Part shown: positions 19,031 through 31,900 of the stretch, piece by piece
Layout: every line of letters begins with the position of its first letter
How positions within the stretch are numbered: position 1 is the stretch's first letter
NCBI GenBank assembly: GCA_907163375.1
Contig: CAJQUW010016138.1
Coordinates: forward strand, 248,001 to 312,000
Direction of reading: 5' to 3'
DNA length: 64,000 nucleotides
Source: Prostheceraeus crozeri
Taxonomy: Eukaryota > Platyhelminthes > Polycladida > Euryleptidae
The notes under the pieces: model-generated
What the model saw: the letters and a program-made list of their open reading frames with translations, nothing else
What the model was told of the DNA's origin: nothing
The model's database searches: none
Program-made: the position numbers and the translations under genes

Positions 19031-19270
19031 TTGAATGTTAGTGCTGGTGCTGTTTGCTGGGGTTTGTGTATGAGGGCATCAGCTTCTTGTTGCTCCTTAG
19101 TTTTAAGTAAGCAGCAAGTCAGCCTCTTTCATGAAATCATGCATCGTGGAGGTATTTACCGTGGCTCACATCGTCAGAAAGAAGGCACACGTTGGAAGTT
19201 GCTGAAAGTGAAGGTTGTAAAGCGTGGTTATGGTCGTCGCCGTCGTAGAAGACACAGAAGACGACGCTAA
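19031..19270 (+). CDS. Fossil C arginine-rich protein 3
   Basis: The frame ends in KRGYGRRRRRRHRRRR, a strongly basic tail after a Gly/Tyr/Lys-rich stretch (HRGGIYRGSHRQKEGTRWKL). The start could be at 19031 or at the internal Met near 19140; the latter gives a compact 43-residue basic peptide. Like its two upstream neighbours it resembles a DNA-condensing core peptide. From 19300 to 19900 follow short unrecognised remains. Confidence 0.45.
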   Translation: MNVSAGAVCWGLCMRASASCCSLVLSKQQVSLFHEIMHRGGIYRGSHRQKEGTRWKLLKVKVVKRGYGRRRRRRHRRRR

Positions 19271-19928
19271 GTAAATCATGCTTGTGTGTGTTTTGTAGCA
19301 ATGAATGATCGAGTGATTGATCTTAATGAGGGTATAACTACAGATTCCTGTCCTGTTTACCCTGATTACCCTATTGAGGAGACAACAGAGCTATGAACAG
19401 GGATGAGAAAAAGAATGAGACATTTCCAAAGCCAGAGCCAGTTCCTGATGATGGAACATGGGAATCCATGGGTATGTCAGCTATGGATTTGTATTGTCTA
19501 AGTAAATTTATCAATTGATGGCGACTTAGATGAATGGATCACAAATCTTGTTATCTGAAATATTTAGATTGTTTCATAGCGATGTTTTATTTCGTCGACG
19601 CGATGAGGGAATGGATATCAAAGAATTTCAACTTCACGTTTGATGAAGTGCATGAGAATGTGAATTATGTGGTTACAATGAAGGATTTGAATCAGTTGTG
19701 TTTTTGGAGAGTGTCAATACCCTTTCTCGTATGTTGCTTACCTCGGATTTGTTTGATGCGGGACTGTTGGAACCAACTGTAGCTGTTCAGTTTCTGAAAG
19801 ATGCAGCGCTGGATCAGTTAAAAAGAACAGATTGCTATCTCCATAACTACCTGACTCAATCAACAATGACGGTCAATCGATCGTTTGATTTGGTGTAAGA
19901 GAGCAGGTATAATCATTTCAAGTAAAAA

Positions 19929-21410
19929 ATGGCTCCTCGTCGTCACTCTGTGACTGATGCTTATCTTGTGAATTCACAGCGCAAAATGAAATACACACGA
20001 TGTATTTTCTGCAGAGATGTGTTTGCAACGGACAAGTTAGCAGCGCATGTTCGAGGTGTACACAACAACATTCCCAATGAAAGTTTGGGATCAAAACACA
20101 GTAAAACAATTGAACAGTATGTCTTCATCTGTCTTGCTGATGGTGCAACATATTCCTATAGACAGCCTAAAGCAGAAGTCAAAGACTTTGTGGCTCTACA
20201 TGCTTCACACATACCAGAGAGGAAAAACGAATGTCAATCGAAGAGCAGGAGAAATTGAAAGATCTGTTTGACAGGGAAATACCAGATGATGGAACATCTT
20301 CTCCAAATTTACTTCCAACAGCACTTACACCCACAGGAGCTCCACCAAATGCTCGTGTACCACGTCGTTCTCCGTCACGTCCTCAGTCATCCTCTCAGCC
20401 ACTTCCAGGCCCATCTCGTGGACATTATGTGGATTTGGATTTTGATTCAGATGATTATCGAGAAATGGGAGAGACTCCAACTCCCAGCTGCAAATATTCC
20501 AACGCATGTTCCAACACCAACTGATTTGCCTGATGGCACACCAAAAGAATAGTTCATTGATCAAACTGTCTGTAATCTTGCACAGGACTATCAAGACCAG
20601 CCGTTTCAAGCTGTGGAACCGATTGAAGTAAATGAACACCCACAAGTGATAGATGCACTCGCTCAAGCAACAAACGAATTGGAATCTTCAGTTCCAAGCG
20701 TGAATTCTGCTTTCAATGACATCATATCAATCACTGATCGTGATCCACCTGTACTGCTTCAGTCACAGAGTGTGAGAGGAATTACTCCAGGAGAGAAGGA
20801 GGAAGTGAATCTACCTGTGGAAAACATGTTTTTGTACAACACATCTCAGGATGGGCTACAACCACATATGGTTGACGCCTATACATATTAATATCAACCT
20901 TTCCTAAATGCAAGTCTCTATCAATCAACACCACCTCTGGTAGAAATCAATCATCAGGGTGTGCAAGCAAATCCAGAGATGGCAACGACTGGAACGGAAG
21001 CAGCAGCACCGTCTGAAGCGTCGATGGGTGTTGGAACTGAGAATCCATTTCAGGCAAGTACAGGAACTCAATACTCGCCACGTCTGGAAGCTCAATCTCC
21101 AGCATCAGAAAACAGTTATGATTACATTCATTCACTCAATACAATGAAGAATACACTCATCTATCAGCTCATGAATGACAACATCAAACTACAGGAGAGA
21201 CAACTTGAGTCAAGGAAACGTGGTTTACGAGCTTTGGAAAATTCTCTTGATGTGACTGCAGGAACACTAGATGGAAAAGATGGTGACTATGCAGTTGAAA
21301 CAATTGAGAGTTTGCGTGAACTCCTATCAATCAAAGAACGCTATATTGTTCACTTGATTAATGAAAATGCACATGATTACTCTAGACATGAAGGCTTGTT
21401 ACTTTTGTGA
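19929..21410 (+). pseudogene. Fossil C zinc-finger and Ser/Pro-rich gene(s)
   Basis: Starts MAPRRHSVTDAYLVNSQRKM, then a C2H2-like unit (CIFCRDVFATDKLAAHVRGVH). A long low-complexity region rich in Pro, Ser, Gln and Thr follows (20280-21100), then a coiled-coil C-terminus (about 21130-21400) with DNIKLQERQLESRKRGLRAL and SLRELLSIKERYIVHLINEN. This may be one protein or two. The product is not recognised, and the zinc finger plus coiled coil only loosely recalls the coiled-coil gene of fossils A and B. Broken in a few places. Confidence 0.45.
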
Positions 21411-21442
21411 CAAAGAATACATTGATGTAAGTACTTGGAAAA

Positions 21443-22083
21443 TTGTGTTTTTACAAAATGATCATGAAGGGTGGAATTAAAGGCAGAATGAGAGCACATC
21501 ATGATGGTCGAGAGGTGATGATAAAGATGCGAAACAATGGCAAAACTAAATTGACATTTACACAGCGTGAATTTATTCAATCCTATCGTGGAATTTTAAG
21601 GAAATTTCCTAGGCCACAGCCACCAACACGTCCCTATCTATCAAAGAAGCACAAGTTTCAAATTAAGAATCTTCCATTTGCTCAGGCCTTTGCAATGGCC
21701 TACAATGACAATCCATCTGCTTTTGACGAGGCAGTCATGGGCATTGGTAATCACTAAGTATAACTCGTTCATTGTATGAACCAAACATGACAACACCACA
21801 AACTATTCTAAACGCAACTGATCCTGCAGAAGTAGCATGTCAATTCTTGAAAGATATGAAAATTTTCCCATCTTTTCGTGAAATAGTCATGCAAATAGTG
21901 GTTTTGCTGATGTCTTTCATGATGAGTGGATTGACAGGACACAAATTATTGAAGAAAAGACAGAAACCAAGGGGATATTATCAAATGCTCAATTTACCAT
22001 CTCACAATACAGAGAGCAGAGATGGCATGTCAATTCCCGATGAATTTGATAATGCAAACGTCTGTGTAAAATGGGGACGATAA
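21443..22083 (+). pseudogene. Fossil C genes: basic protein and membrane-segment protein
   Basis: The first frame (21443-21757) is basic, with TFTQREFIQSYRGILRKFP, a Pro-rich QPPTRPYLSKKHKFQIKNLP and an AFAMAYND helix. The second (21772-22083) has one clear hydrophobic segment (IVMQIVVLLMSFMMSGLTG), suggesting a membrane anchor, followed by a basic tail. Neither family is recognised. Both follow the direction of the upstream genes. From 22084 to 22570 only short fragments remain. Confidence 0.35.
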
Positions 22084-22570
22084 TTCAACTATATAAGTGT
22101 AATCATTGAGATGAATGTATTTCAATCATGAAGCGAGGTATGCACAAGCGAAAAGTTATTATTGATGATGACTTTGTTCAGTCAGCTGCACTAAAAGTAC
22201 CATGTCGTACAAATAAGCGACTTCCGACATCATCAACATCTTGTGAGCGGGGATTTTACACAAGTTCCCTCTAGTGTAATGAGTCTGTTGATTTCAAAGA
22301 CAAACTGCCGCTTGCATTACCACATTAAAGAATTTCCGACACCAAGTTAGGGCAGGCAAGAAAGGACATTCCCAATTTTGCACCGACTCGTCTTGATGTA
22401 AATTATTAAATTGTTGGCCGAAATCGTTAACAAATTGGCGAAAGAAGGCAAAGGAAGCGAAGTTGGTTTTCAATACGGGATTGTACGTGGTATGGCATAA
22501 GTTCTGACATGTAAGGACGGTTTAAGATAATATAGCGCACGGTTTAAGATCAATTGCGATGTCGAACATA

Positions 22571-24480
22571 ATCTCAGATTGCTAGAGATACAGGTTGAAG
22601 AGCTATACCGACAGAGTTTCAGTGATCAGCTGGAATCGGCAATTCACTCCAGCATGCATCCAAATGCACAGCCAGGCATTTATGTCAAGATTACAGAAAA
22701 TGACGTAGGAATCTTCTACAAGTCCAGTGATACAGACAGCACATTCACAAAAATGCACTTGAGTCAAATGAACAGCATGGTTGAGAGAATGAAGAGTAGC
22801 CAAGGAGATTATGTTGATGACTATGTTTGTGCTGAGTGCTCGCTGCGAGTTACAGGACTATACCCAAATGATAGAAAGCGAACATTCAAGCTGTGCTTTA
22901 ACACCCCATAGATTCGTCTGATTCATTGGAATAATTCCACAAGCAGATTATCATCAGATTGTGGGAAACAGGGAGGAGGTGGTAATGATGCAGCCATCAT
23001 GCAGAAGATGCTACACAATCAGGAACCTGGCCAGAATGTGATATCATGGATGGATCCAAATCGCACATTGAGAAAATTGCACCATTGTTGTTGGTGTCAC
23101 CGTTGTTGGTGAGACATAGAAGATTCAATTATGACTGGCACTACAACACCTATCATTTCAGGAAAGCCGACAAAAGCGATGAAGCATGCATCTTCCACCC
23201 CAGAGCTGTTCCCATGATTGATACCACACCTCAGAAGATTCTCATTCCCCTGAATTTAAACAGCATGTACATCAACGATCGCACACTCGCTACTTCCATG
23301 TTCAGCTTCAAAGAAGAATGAAGAAAGAGCGAATACGTCTCGCTACAGAGTGGTCACATGCACAGGAAGGAAAGGAAGTGCTGAAGCATGCATCAATGAT
23401 GGTAATTGATACATGCAATCAGGATTCTAAACTCTTCAAGATATACACTCCATTGAGAACTATTGGGCTTATCACATACTCTTCCATCAACATGTTTCAC
23501 TTGAAACACCATGTCAGTGCCATTTTGCATCATTATAACATCAAAATTAAGAGTCCGATCTCATGAACAGGTCCCTCAAATGTCTACACAGTTCAAGAAT
23601 CAGTTCAGGAACTCAATCACAGCACACCTCATGAAGGCCTCTTCTGGGTGCAGCTCACACTCACCAAGCACTTCCAAGGCTGGAGTTTCAAATCAGGACA
23701 GGATGCTATCTCACATTTGATGAGAACCGCACTCAATTTCTTCGAAGATTTAGTGTTGAGTACCACAATGAACATCTGAAGATCAATCCAAAGTGGTGCA
23801 CACATCCCTACATCTACCATGAACCAACAAAAATCTTTCCTGAAACCATCATGCATCTGTATGCGTTTCATGACTATCATCTTGAGAACATTGAGCAGTA
23901 CACAACACCCACTGCACAATCTCTCAACCTTGCATTTCGTGGAAAATCAATGTAACCAGATTCTCAAGAAATTCAATCAACGAAAAGATCCTCATTCTTT
24001 GGTCAGCATCTACAACAGTGTTCTCACCAAGAAGAAGAAAAAGAAAGAACTTGTTCCACCTGCCAAGCCACCACCACCACCTTTCTACTAAGGTGTGCTG
24101 GACACAGCCAGCAAAAATGAAACTTTGAAAATACACGTCACTGACGTGCTGTATGAGATGCTTGTTGGTCAACAGGATTTTTTGAGAAAATACAGACTTG
24201 CATACAACAAGATGATTAGAGAGCTGTACATTGCTAAACCAGCTACATCATGGGTCTGGGAGTGGGAGCGCTACATGAATGCAATGGTCTATCTTCCCAA
24301 AATGGAAAACGAGGAGGAATTACTCGATATCACACCGATGACAATCGACTCAGTATTTGATGAATTCGATGACGATGGACCAATCAAGAGAATCATTACC
24401 AAGATTGATCTCAAAGTAAGCGACAAGAAAAATGATGATCCTCCAAAGGACAGAAGTGTTCTGCTCTGGTAAGGAGAGGG
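22571..24480 (+). pseudogene. Fossil C structural-gene remains (possible major capsid)
   Basis: A run of plus-strand frames with protein-like composition: 22579-22911 (Cys pair CAEC, acidic), 23046-23566, 23720-23950 (aromatic-rich: INPKWCTHPYIYHEP, MHLYAFHDYHLENIEQY) and 24095-24472 (helical, WEWERYMNAMVYLP, acidic tail). Its position just upstream of the capsid-like gene and the aromatic, beta-rich stretches would suit a major capsid protein, but I recognise no diagnostic motif. Broken repeatedly. Confidence 0.3.
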
Positions 24481-24764
24481 GATGAATGCTTTTGGACAGA
24501 AGGAACTTCTAACCTGTGGGCTGAATCGCCATGAGAAGTCTATGTTTCATCTCGTGAATGGACTGATCATTTGTGCTCGTTCCAGTCTTGATCCAAGTCT
24601 TGATCATGAACGCTCCGCCTATGTGAAATATCTGCATAGTGAGTAGCAGCAAAATATTTTTGATGTCTCCATCTGTCAAATGGATGCAAGCAAGCCGCTG
24701 CTTTACATGCACTGTCACCGAATAAAGCCACTGAATGAATACAGCATCATCATCAAGAAACAGG

Positions 24765-25400
24765 GAATAGAATAGAATGTATATATTTCATAATCACAAT
24801 CGAAATCATTGTCAGGCATAGTGGACAAACCTCAAATGTAGACAAACTGTAAAATGCAAAATATGACACAAAAGTGCACACATGGTTGTGCCATGAAGGC
24901 ATAATCAAAGTTAAACTGAAGACAGAAGTCAGCATACAAGTATTGTAAATAAATATCGGGATGACAAACTATGAAATGAAGTAACCGTTAGCAAACATAG
25001 TCGACATAGGGAAAAAGGAATTTCGCCGACGAGCAGAAAGACATTGGGGCTGAATAAACCGCTCAGGTCGAATAGAAGATCTCTTAGGACACAAATCATG
25101 CAGTGGGTGTAATGCATCTGTGTGAATCATACGCAGAAGATTCAGAGATGCATTTTCACGTCTTTTGCGAATGTCCGGGAAACTGTCGCACGAACAGTGT
25201 GAATCGCCACAGACAATAAAGTGAGCTCGTCGTTGCAACTTTTTCAGCACTTCCTGATTCTTTGACAGCGTACCTATCAGTAACGGGGAGCAGTATTCCA
25301 TTATCGAAAGAACAAGACCATAGTATATTTTAACCAAAGAGGACTTATCTAAGAAGGGTTTCAGGACACGTAAAGCTTACAATCGACGAGATGCAGATCT
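24765..25400 (-). mobile_element. LINE 3' end inserted in fossil C
   Basis: On the minus strand, 25337-24969 encodes the C-terminal region of a LINE reverse transcriptase: VKIYYGLVLSIMEYCSPLL followed by LKKLQRRAHFIVCG, the usual order at the end of Jockey/CR1-type RTs. A stop near 24969 is followed by a 200-bp 3' UTR ending in short ATTCTATTCTATT-type repeats near 24765. The copy is 5'-truncated near 25400, just before the capsid-like gene, and lacks the endonuclease and catalytic palm. It is a dead-on-arrival insertion into the fossil. Confidence 0.75.
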
Positions 25401-25432
25401 GTAGACTGAATTGAGAAAGAATTCAACCAAAC

Positions 25433-25939
25433 ATGAAATTTGGAACGAATTTTCAGAACATTGTGATTCCACGAGGCACTTACACAATTAATGGAATTGT
25501 GAAAAAACTGAATTTCGAATTGACTGATTGGAGCAGAGACATCAAAATCACTCTTGATCAGGAAAAGTTTCTACACTTCAAGACAGGAGACAATGTCTGT
25601 CTGAATCTAGGATCTGATTTCTTCACTCGTCTGAATCTGAATCAAGCGTACTTTGGTCCCAATTCAACTGTTGTGACGAGTTACCCAATCAGCATCATAC
25701 CAAACTCATATAATATCATTATTTATTGCAATATTGTGTGTGAGAGCACTGTAGGTGGTGCTCCTGAACGCATTTTGAAAATTGTTCCCATTGAAACAAA
25801 TGCACAATTTTGTGACATTATCAGTACCGGTAATGAAATCATCAGTGTGGATTACTATCCCCTGCTCACACGCAACATTGGTAAAATTGAAATAAGTTTT
25901 CGCAGTGATGATGGTGACTTCATCGTGATCGAAAAGTGA
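25433..25939 (+). CDS. Capsid-like protein of fossil C (168 aa)
   Basis: Open frame of 168 residues rich in beta-strand-forming segments. The pattern IPRGTYTINGIVKKLN near the start, the middle segment SYNIIIYCNIVCE (compare my memory of YVYCDIV in Polinton penton/minor-capsid proteins) and the late TIEI-like GKIEISFRSDDGDFIV follow the layout I know for the single-jelly-roll penton-type protein of Polintons. The fit is from memory and was not run against a profile. Codon use and length look genuine. It is the best-preserved frame of fossil C, just right of the inserted LINE, on the plus strand. Confidence 0.6.
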   Translation: MKFGTNFQNIVIPRGTYTINGIVKKLNFELTDWSRDIKITLDQEKFLHFKTGDNVCLNLGSDFFTRLNLNQAYFGPNSTVVTSYPISIIPNSYNIIIYCNIVCESTVGGAPERILKIVPIETNAQFCDIISTGNEIISVDYYPLLTRNIGKIEISFRSDDGDFIVIEK

Positions 25940-27614
25940 CTCTGCGAACACTCACAAAGAACCTTTACCAGCGGGTGGTTGGAGCATTGACAACAGATAA
26001 TGGAAGAACGAAAATGAAAGTTTGGGGAGAATGTACTTTGTTCAGCTGATTATGAAGCGAAACTACATCAACACCTACAAGCTCAGAGCACTGAAGCACA
26101 AGGCACTGAACATCAAGTTGCATCGATATTGGAAGAAACAGTTTTCTGATAAGCATTTTGACTATCATGATGTCAACACACAACCGAAAGGACTAAAGTT
26201 CTCTCTGATGAACAGAGTTGGAAAGAGCATCTTGGACGGAGAAGGACGGTCCTATCGCTAAACATTTTGCAAGGAACCAAACAATTTTGATCGGGGAAAT
26301 GATCGTGCGGTCAATGTCTATCAGCTCCGTCGAAGTCGCTGCAATCCCATCCTGTACAACGATTAAATCCTCTTGACTACTACTCCATTCCCTTCCTCCT
26401 CTCATCCATGGTAGTCAAGAAGTTCATACTCAAGGAGGGAGCGATTTATGAACAACTCAAAGGCATTCTGATGGAGATTGAACTTTACCTCTCCTGTAAA
26501 ACCGGGACGAATCTATCAGCGCAGCGCATCAGCACAGATTTCGAATGTCACAGGTACATATGGGAAAAGACAAGAATCATCACACAGCTCAACTCAAGCT
26601 GAAGAGTCTTGAGAGGAAAGTCATGAACTCACTTGAGTATACACAAGTCAATCGCTATGAGGATTTGCGTGCTCTTGATCACTCTGCAAGACCTGGAGAG
26701 TAAAAGCCATTAACCAAAGTCTGGAAAAAAAGATGGAGACGGTAACAGAGAAAAGAAGTATGGAAAGAAACTGTGGAATGAGGATCAACGCATCGCCAAA
26801 GCTTGTGGTAAGGATCAAGAAAGTTTCGCATGCTACAATTACATAAAATAAATCCACTATGAAGCATCAATTGAGATGAATCGTCTCAGTCACTTGTTTG
26901 AAGTGCTGGGAATTTAGTTTGGTGCACTTAATTCAAAATTCATAGAAAGCGTGTTTGAAGTTGAGAAGCGTGATACAAAGTACAATCAGCTTTTGAATCA
27001 CTTCAGTGCATTTGATGCAAATCGAACAGAGCTTCAATCTCAGCAGTCAACTGCAGAATTCTTTATTGGTCCTGATACAAAACAACATTCAATTCCTTCT
27101 GCTGTCAAGGCATGTGCACTGAACATCAGCGAAAGGAAGGCGTGACTGTAGAACGAGCAACCAGCTTCTTTGATGAGAAGCAGTTTCAAGTGAAAGGTGA
27201 TGGAAAATATCACTTTCACTACACTCAAAGAAACAATATCCTTAGGAAACACCAAAGACGTAGGGCAAGCCACAAGTAGATCGCGAAACTGTGTGCTATG
27301 TTCTTTTCAATAAATTCTCAGATTAAAAACCAAATCTCATCATTTACTGTGACACCACAAACAGTCCACTCATCAGTCCAATTTATGGTCCAAGCAATGG
27401 TGAAGGTATCTATGTACAATGGTGAGGAATCATCATCCACTGAGTCAGAGCCTGAGTCAGAGATACTGAATGACATTGTTCATCAGTATGACATCACCGA
27501 AAGTGAGGAGGAAAGTATTGATCAACTGATGGAAGGACTGAAACAGAAACTGAGATTCAGAATTATAGGCTGTACTCGTAATCGAGAAACGCACTCCCTT
27601 GAATTTCTGCAAAT
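25940..27614 (+). pseudogene. Fossil C remains downstream of the capsid-like gene
   Basis: Plus-strand coding-like fragments: 26022-26261 (basic, HRYWKKQFSDKHFDYHDV), 26408-26602, 26951-27145 (VEKRDTKYNQLLNHFSAF, then NRTELQSQQSTAEFF) and 27298-27610 (acidic linker SSSTESEPESEILNDIV, then IIGCTRNRETHSLEF). None is recognised. Their order and shared strand suggest a former set of structural genes. Several interruptions. Confidence 0.35.
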
Positions 27615-27795
27615 CCGTTAGTTAAAATAGTAAAGAAAAAACTAGCTTTTACTCGACGTTTCGGGTCCAGACCCTTCTTCATAGAGTTTAAAACAGGCGC
27701 ATATGACATGCTACTTGGACATATATATGTAAAAGCTGAATAAAAATCTATATGGCGCGACCTGTGTTCTCCTACAAGGTGTGTGGCTGGTTTCA
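27615..27795 (-). mobile_element. PLE 3'-end scrap with hammerhead-like core
   Basis: On the minus strand, ATGAAGA, stem II GGGTC-TGGA-CCC, then GAAACGTC (27653-27685) is the hammerhead layout typical of Penelope-like elements, with one change in the first box. The scrap sits between two pieces of fossil C coding-like sequence, so it is a secondary insertion. No RT or endonuclease text accompanies it. Confidence 0.5.
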
Positions 27796-28290
27796 CCATG
27801 GTGGAATGTCAACTCCACAACTTGGTCGTGACAGTCAGGTAGGTGGTTTCAAATAGCCAACACTTGAAAAAATCAGTGAAATCAATCGTCTCCAAAACAG
27901 GTCGTCGAGTCTCAAACGCAGCAGTCAAGTGAGCACCACGACGCACTGTGACAAAGCGAACAACAACATTTAAAGGGACTTGTCCTCCAAGGGTTGGTAA
28001 AACAGCACTGAAAAATCTGAATACAAACAAGGGAATTCTTGAGAAACTGGGTGTTGGACTGAAGAAGGTAGCTACTTGATTTCTCAAAACATCAGCGTCA
28101 TCGGCTGCAAACACTGCATCAGAAGAAGCTGATCAAGTTGTCAAAAGTGTCAAGAAAATTGCAACTCGAATTGCAACTCGAACAGCAAGCGCCATGAAGC
28201 CACTCTGCTCAATAGACTCAGGTTCCGGACCAAGACCACTGGTGTATAAAAAATGATGACCATAAGGGCATGACAGATTCTTATCCACTC
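27796..28290 (+). pseudogene. Fossil C remains, unrecognised
   Basis: Coding-like plus-strand text with repeated stops, including a HHGGMSTPQLGRDSQVGGF-like stretch just after the PLE scrap and a repeated AACTCGAATTGC word near 28160-28180. It could be the end of the structural gene set that converges on the polymerase. Nothing more can be said. Confidence 0.25.
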
Positions 28291-31200
28291 AGCACCGCTT
28301 ATCTTTCCAGATAGAAAAGGCCTTCTTCTCTGTAGCCACTGTTCGCATCACATGATAACGTGATTGTAGAGTTGTGTTCTAATTTCAGTTGACGTGTGAT
28401 AAAGAAGCGTCTCCAAATGCTGCTCATGAGTAAGTTCTCGTTTCTTATACCTCTTGATTCCTTTTGTACGGGCATCTTGAACACGTCCCACCATGCAGGA
28501 ATACATTTTTGGACTGAGACATATAAATTCTTTGATGACATCACCTCTGCTCTCATCTTTGAAGCAGCCAAGTCGATTTGTGTTTCGGGTTGAATGTAAA
28601 GGATGTGTTGATTGGTAATTCGATGTGTCTAGAATTCCCTGTGCATGTTCATCAACAGCATTCGGAATTGTGTAGAATGACTGAAGCACTGTTTGACGAT
28701 CAAACTTTGAACGAACACGCATGAAAAAAGAATCTGCATCTCAACTCAGTAATTCCACAAATTCACATAAAGGATTTTGGCTGCACTGATCAGGGAGTGT
28801 GTACATTATGACTTTGTTGTAATAAAGAACATATTGACCAATGAAGGTCGCCTAGTCCAATGTCACTTCACATTTTCGTTAATTCACCAAAATCGCATCT
28901 TTACCAATGTCAAAGAAATTGTGACACATGGGATGAAATGTGCATTTTGAAAACAGCTTGTGTGTTCTCACAAATTTTGTCTTGCTGCATTTCCGTACAT
29001 TCTCCATCGTTTTTCCAAGCAGAGCATTCATCATCAGTTTGTGAATCTCTTTCTTGGTAACATCCTTCGCAGTGGCTCTCTCAACAGTGTGATAATCTGC
29101 ATAGGGTTTGATATGGGCCTCCTGATAAAATTTAATTCCACGATGAACTTTCTTGAGACGCACCCCTTCTCAATATAATATTTCAGTGGAATGATGTGCA
29201 ATATATAATTTTCCTTATCCTTGTGAGCGATTAGCAATTTTGTAGCAGATGAGTTTTTCTGTTTTCCACGTACCTTTGTCCATAATTGCTTCATGTACTG
29301 CGTCATGTCTGCTTCATTTGCAGCTTCTGGCTTTGGTGCAAGAGGCAAGTCCATCGCTCGATCTTGCATGTCAGGAGGATACTCCAAATCCACAGTCAGA
29401 ATAAATCCCATGTCCCCATTCAAGTCAAAAATCAGAATCCAGTCATTAGTAATGACTCCAGTTCCAACTCAGTCATCCATTGAAAATCATCCTTGGCCAA
29501 TTTAGAGCTCAGCGCAGTATTATGTAAATTGCTAGCTTCAATGTAAAGCAAATGAGCATCATAGGTCATGTCATTTTCTGGAGTTGGTAATTCACTTCGA
29601 GCGAAGTGCTTGTTCACAAATGTCATTCCACCTCGAATTCCATCCTCAAAAATGCGGTACATCTCCTTATCAATTAGTTTTCCGATTTTTAAATCACATT
29701 TCGTGAAGCAGAATAAATAAGTCAATTCCGGTAAACCGAAATAATGAACAGGTTCTAATCCACGCACTTAAAAACCTTGAAATCGAAAATCTTCAAAAAT
29801 ATCTGCTAGAAGAGCCACATCCAAAATCAAGTAGTAGCGAAATAATCATGCAAAGTGTGACAGCCTATCGCATTCCACAAACTCACTGCATTGTCACAAT
29901 CCTCCTGCTTGCATGGCTCCTCATTGTGATCGTTATAAAACTGATCAATTTATGGAAGCTGAGTCTGAGGCATTTTCTCCCATCCATCAAAATAAGTGTA
30001 TGGAACGATTCCCTTTGTCATGGCTGCTCTTTTTGGAACATGAGGATAATGCATCTTCAAAATTTTATTTTCAGTGGAGTTGATGAAAGTGCATTACTCA
30101 ATTTATCAAGAGATCCCTGAAGAAACTGATATGAATCCACAAATGTAACTCGGTCCTTCGACTTGTAATTTGATGCATCTGGCCTATAATAAGCAATCAC
30201 AGCCAATGTCTTGTCTCCACTCTCATAAGTTGGATGAATGTCCCACTGCTTCTCATTGAGTTTTGCCAAACCATGAAAAATGATTTGATGACTGGCATGG
30301 CCCTTCCAATTATGAAAAACATAGGGAGACTTCTTCTCTGCTGCGTCCGCTTGATGTTACAGCTACTGCACAGTGCCTGTAAGTACTTTCCCGTCAAATG
30401 ATCATAATCACGACACTTTGATGATGGAAGAGGCTTCGGTTGCTCACTGTTAACAGTTGATAGACACTACCATATCTCACAATGCGTTGTTGCATCTTAT
30501 GAGATCTGATCATCTGCTGTAAAAATCATTCCCTTCCTTGTCACTTCATCTTCCATTGCTATATTCTGATCAATTATTCTCTCAATGCGATTTAGAAATT
30601 GAAGGACACAGTTCTCTCCTGAGTCAATTGATATAATTGGTTCACTCTCTCGACTAGACTATTTCAAATAGCGTCCAATGTATGCTGCACGATGGATTTT
30701 TGTTGACTGATCATGCTTCCAATGTCTGCATACATGTCATTCATTGGGTGTGTCATTTTATGATGATCATGGAATTCATGATACTTGTGAGTCTGGTATG
30801 GCATCCGATCCATCTGCACTTCTACATTACAGCATTTCACTTCCTGCTGTTTCGTCTTCTCTTCCACTTCATTTCTTGCCGCTTGATCATAGTGAAAAAC
30901 TTTGAGACATAATTCACAGATTGAAAATCGACGGAAGGAACTCTTGAACATACTCCCACACATTGATCGAACAAATGCTGAAATGTGAATAATGGAGAGA
31001 AAATGTCCGTCCAACTTCTGCTTATTGTCCACATCTGTCAATAAGACCAAATGAACAATTCGGGTCTGCTGTCGTCTGAACACAGTTTGTATATAGAACA
31101 CCCTTACACGCAAGACTATTGTGTACATAGACACGAACAATGATGTTATTAGTCTTCTCAAATTTAAAAATCTCATCTGTTGGAAACAATCCATCTTCAG

Positions 31201-31900
31201 ATAAATCACCGTGCAAACCGTAGCGTTGATTAACATTCAAATTTCGAAGCTTCCTTAAGCACTTGTATGACTGATCTGTCAATCCATCCTGATGTGCTTA
31301 GGGCATAGAGAACTGACTCATTGAAACAATTATTATTGATCAATGAATTCTTCATTTGATAAAAAAACGAATACATCGTGCAAATTTACACATCCCCCTG
31401 CATGAACACGATCTACTTCAGTTGTCTTGATAATCAGTTCATTGATCTTCTTCACTACCTAGCCTGAGAAAGCTTGTCAACTTCAGCATCTGCATGATCA
31501 ATCAAGCCACGAAACCAATTATAATAATTCAGATGTTGAAGAGAGTAGCGAATATAGGTCTCTAATCGTAAAACTACATCATTTGCATTGTCATCATCTG
31601 GCTTCTCAAATGTGATGGACATCTGTGTGAAGGCACGCACATCACGATCACGGCGTGTACTCACAAGCAAACGATACAGTGTCCAATACACTGAGCGCAG
31701 AAATGCTGCTGCATCCTCCCATGTTCGAAGTGGAATCACCGTGTAAGCATGCCCATATCCATCAAAACTTCGTGTATCATAAACAACAATGTCAACTGTA
31801 TTTGGCTGACCTCCATGCTGTGTGTATAATAATTTTGTCCAAGCATCATTCCTTCTTCTGTGTGTTGAAAAAGTAATGGACACAAGTGTTCAAAGCCAGT
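28291..31900 (-). pseudogene. Type-B DNA polymerase of fossil C
   Basis: Read on the minus strand from about 31.9 kb to 28.3 kb. Landmarks in order: an N-terminal region (31883-31455); CELCLKVFHYDQ near 30.9 kb; a proofreading-region block FVDSYQFLQGSLDKLSNAL (about 30120-30170), matching the FIDSxxFLxxSL pattern of protein-primed polymerases; FEDGIRGGMTFVNKHFARSE (about 29600), shared with fossil B near 63550; LTVDLEYPPDMQDRAMDLPL; RGIKFYQEAHIKPY and LMMNALLGKTMENVRK (palm); and KEFICLSPKMYSCM (thumb side). These are standard for Polinton-type protein-primed polymerases, which copy linear DNA from a terminal protein. Broken many times. Confidence 0.85.
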
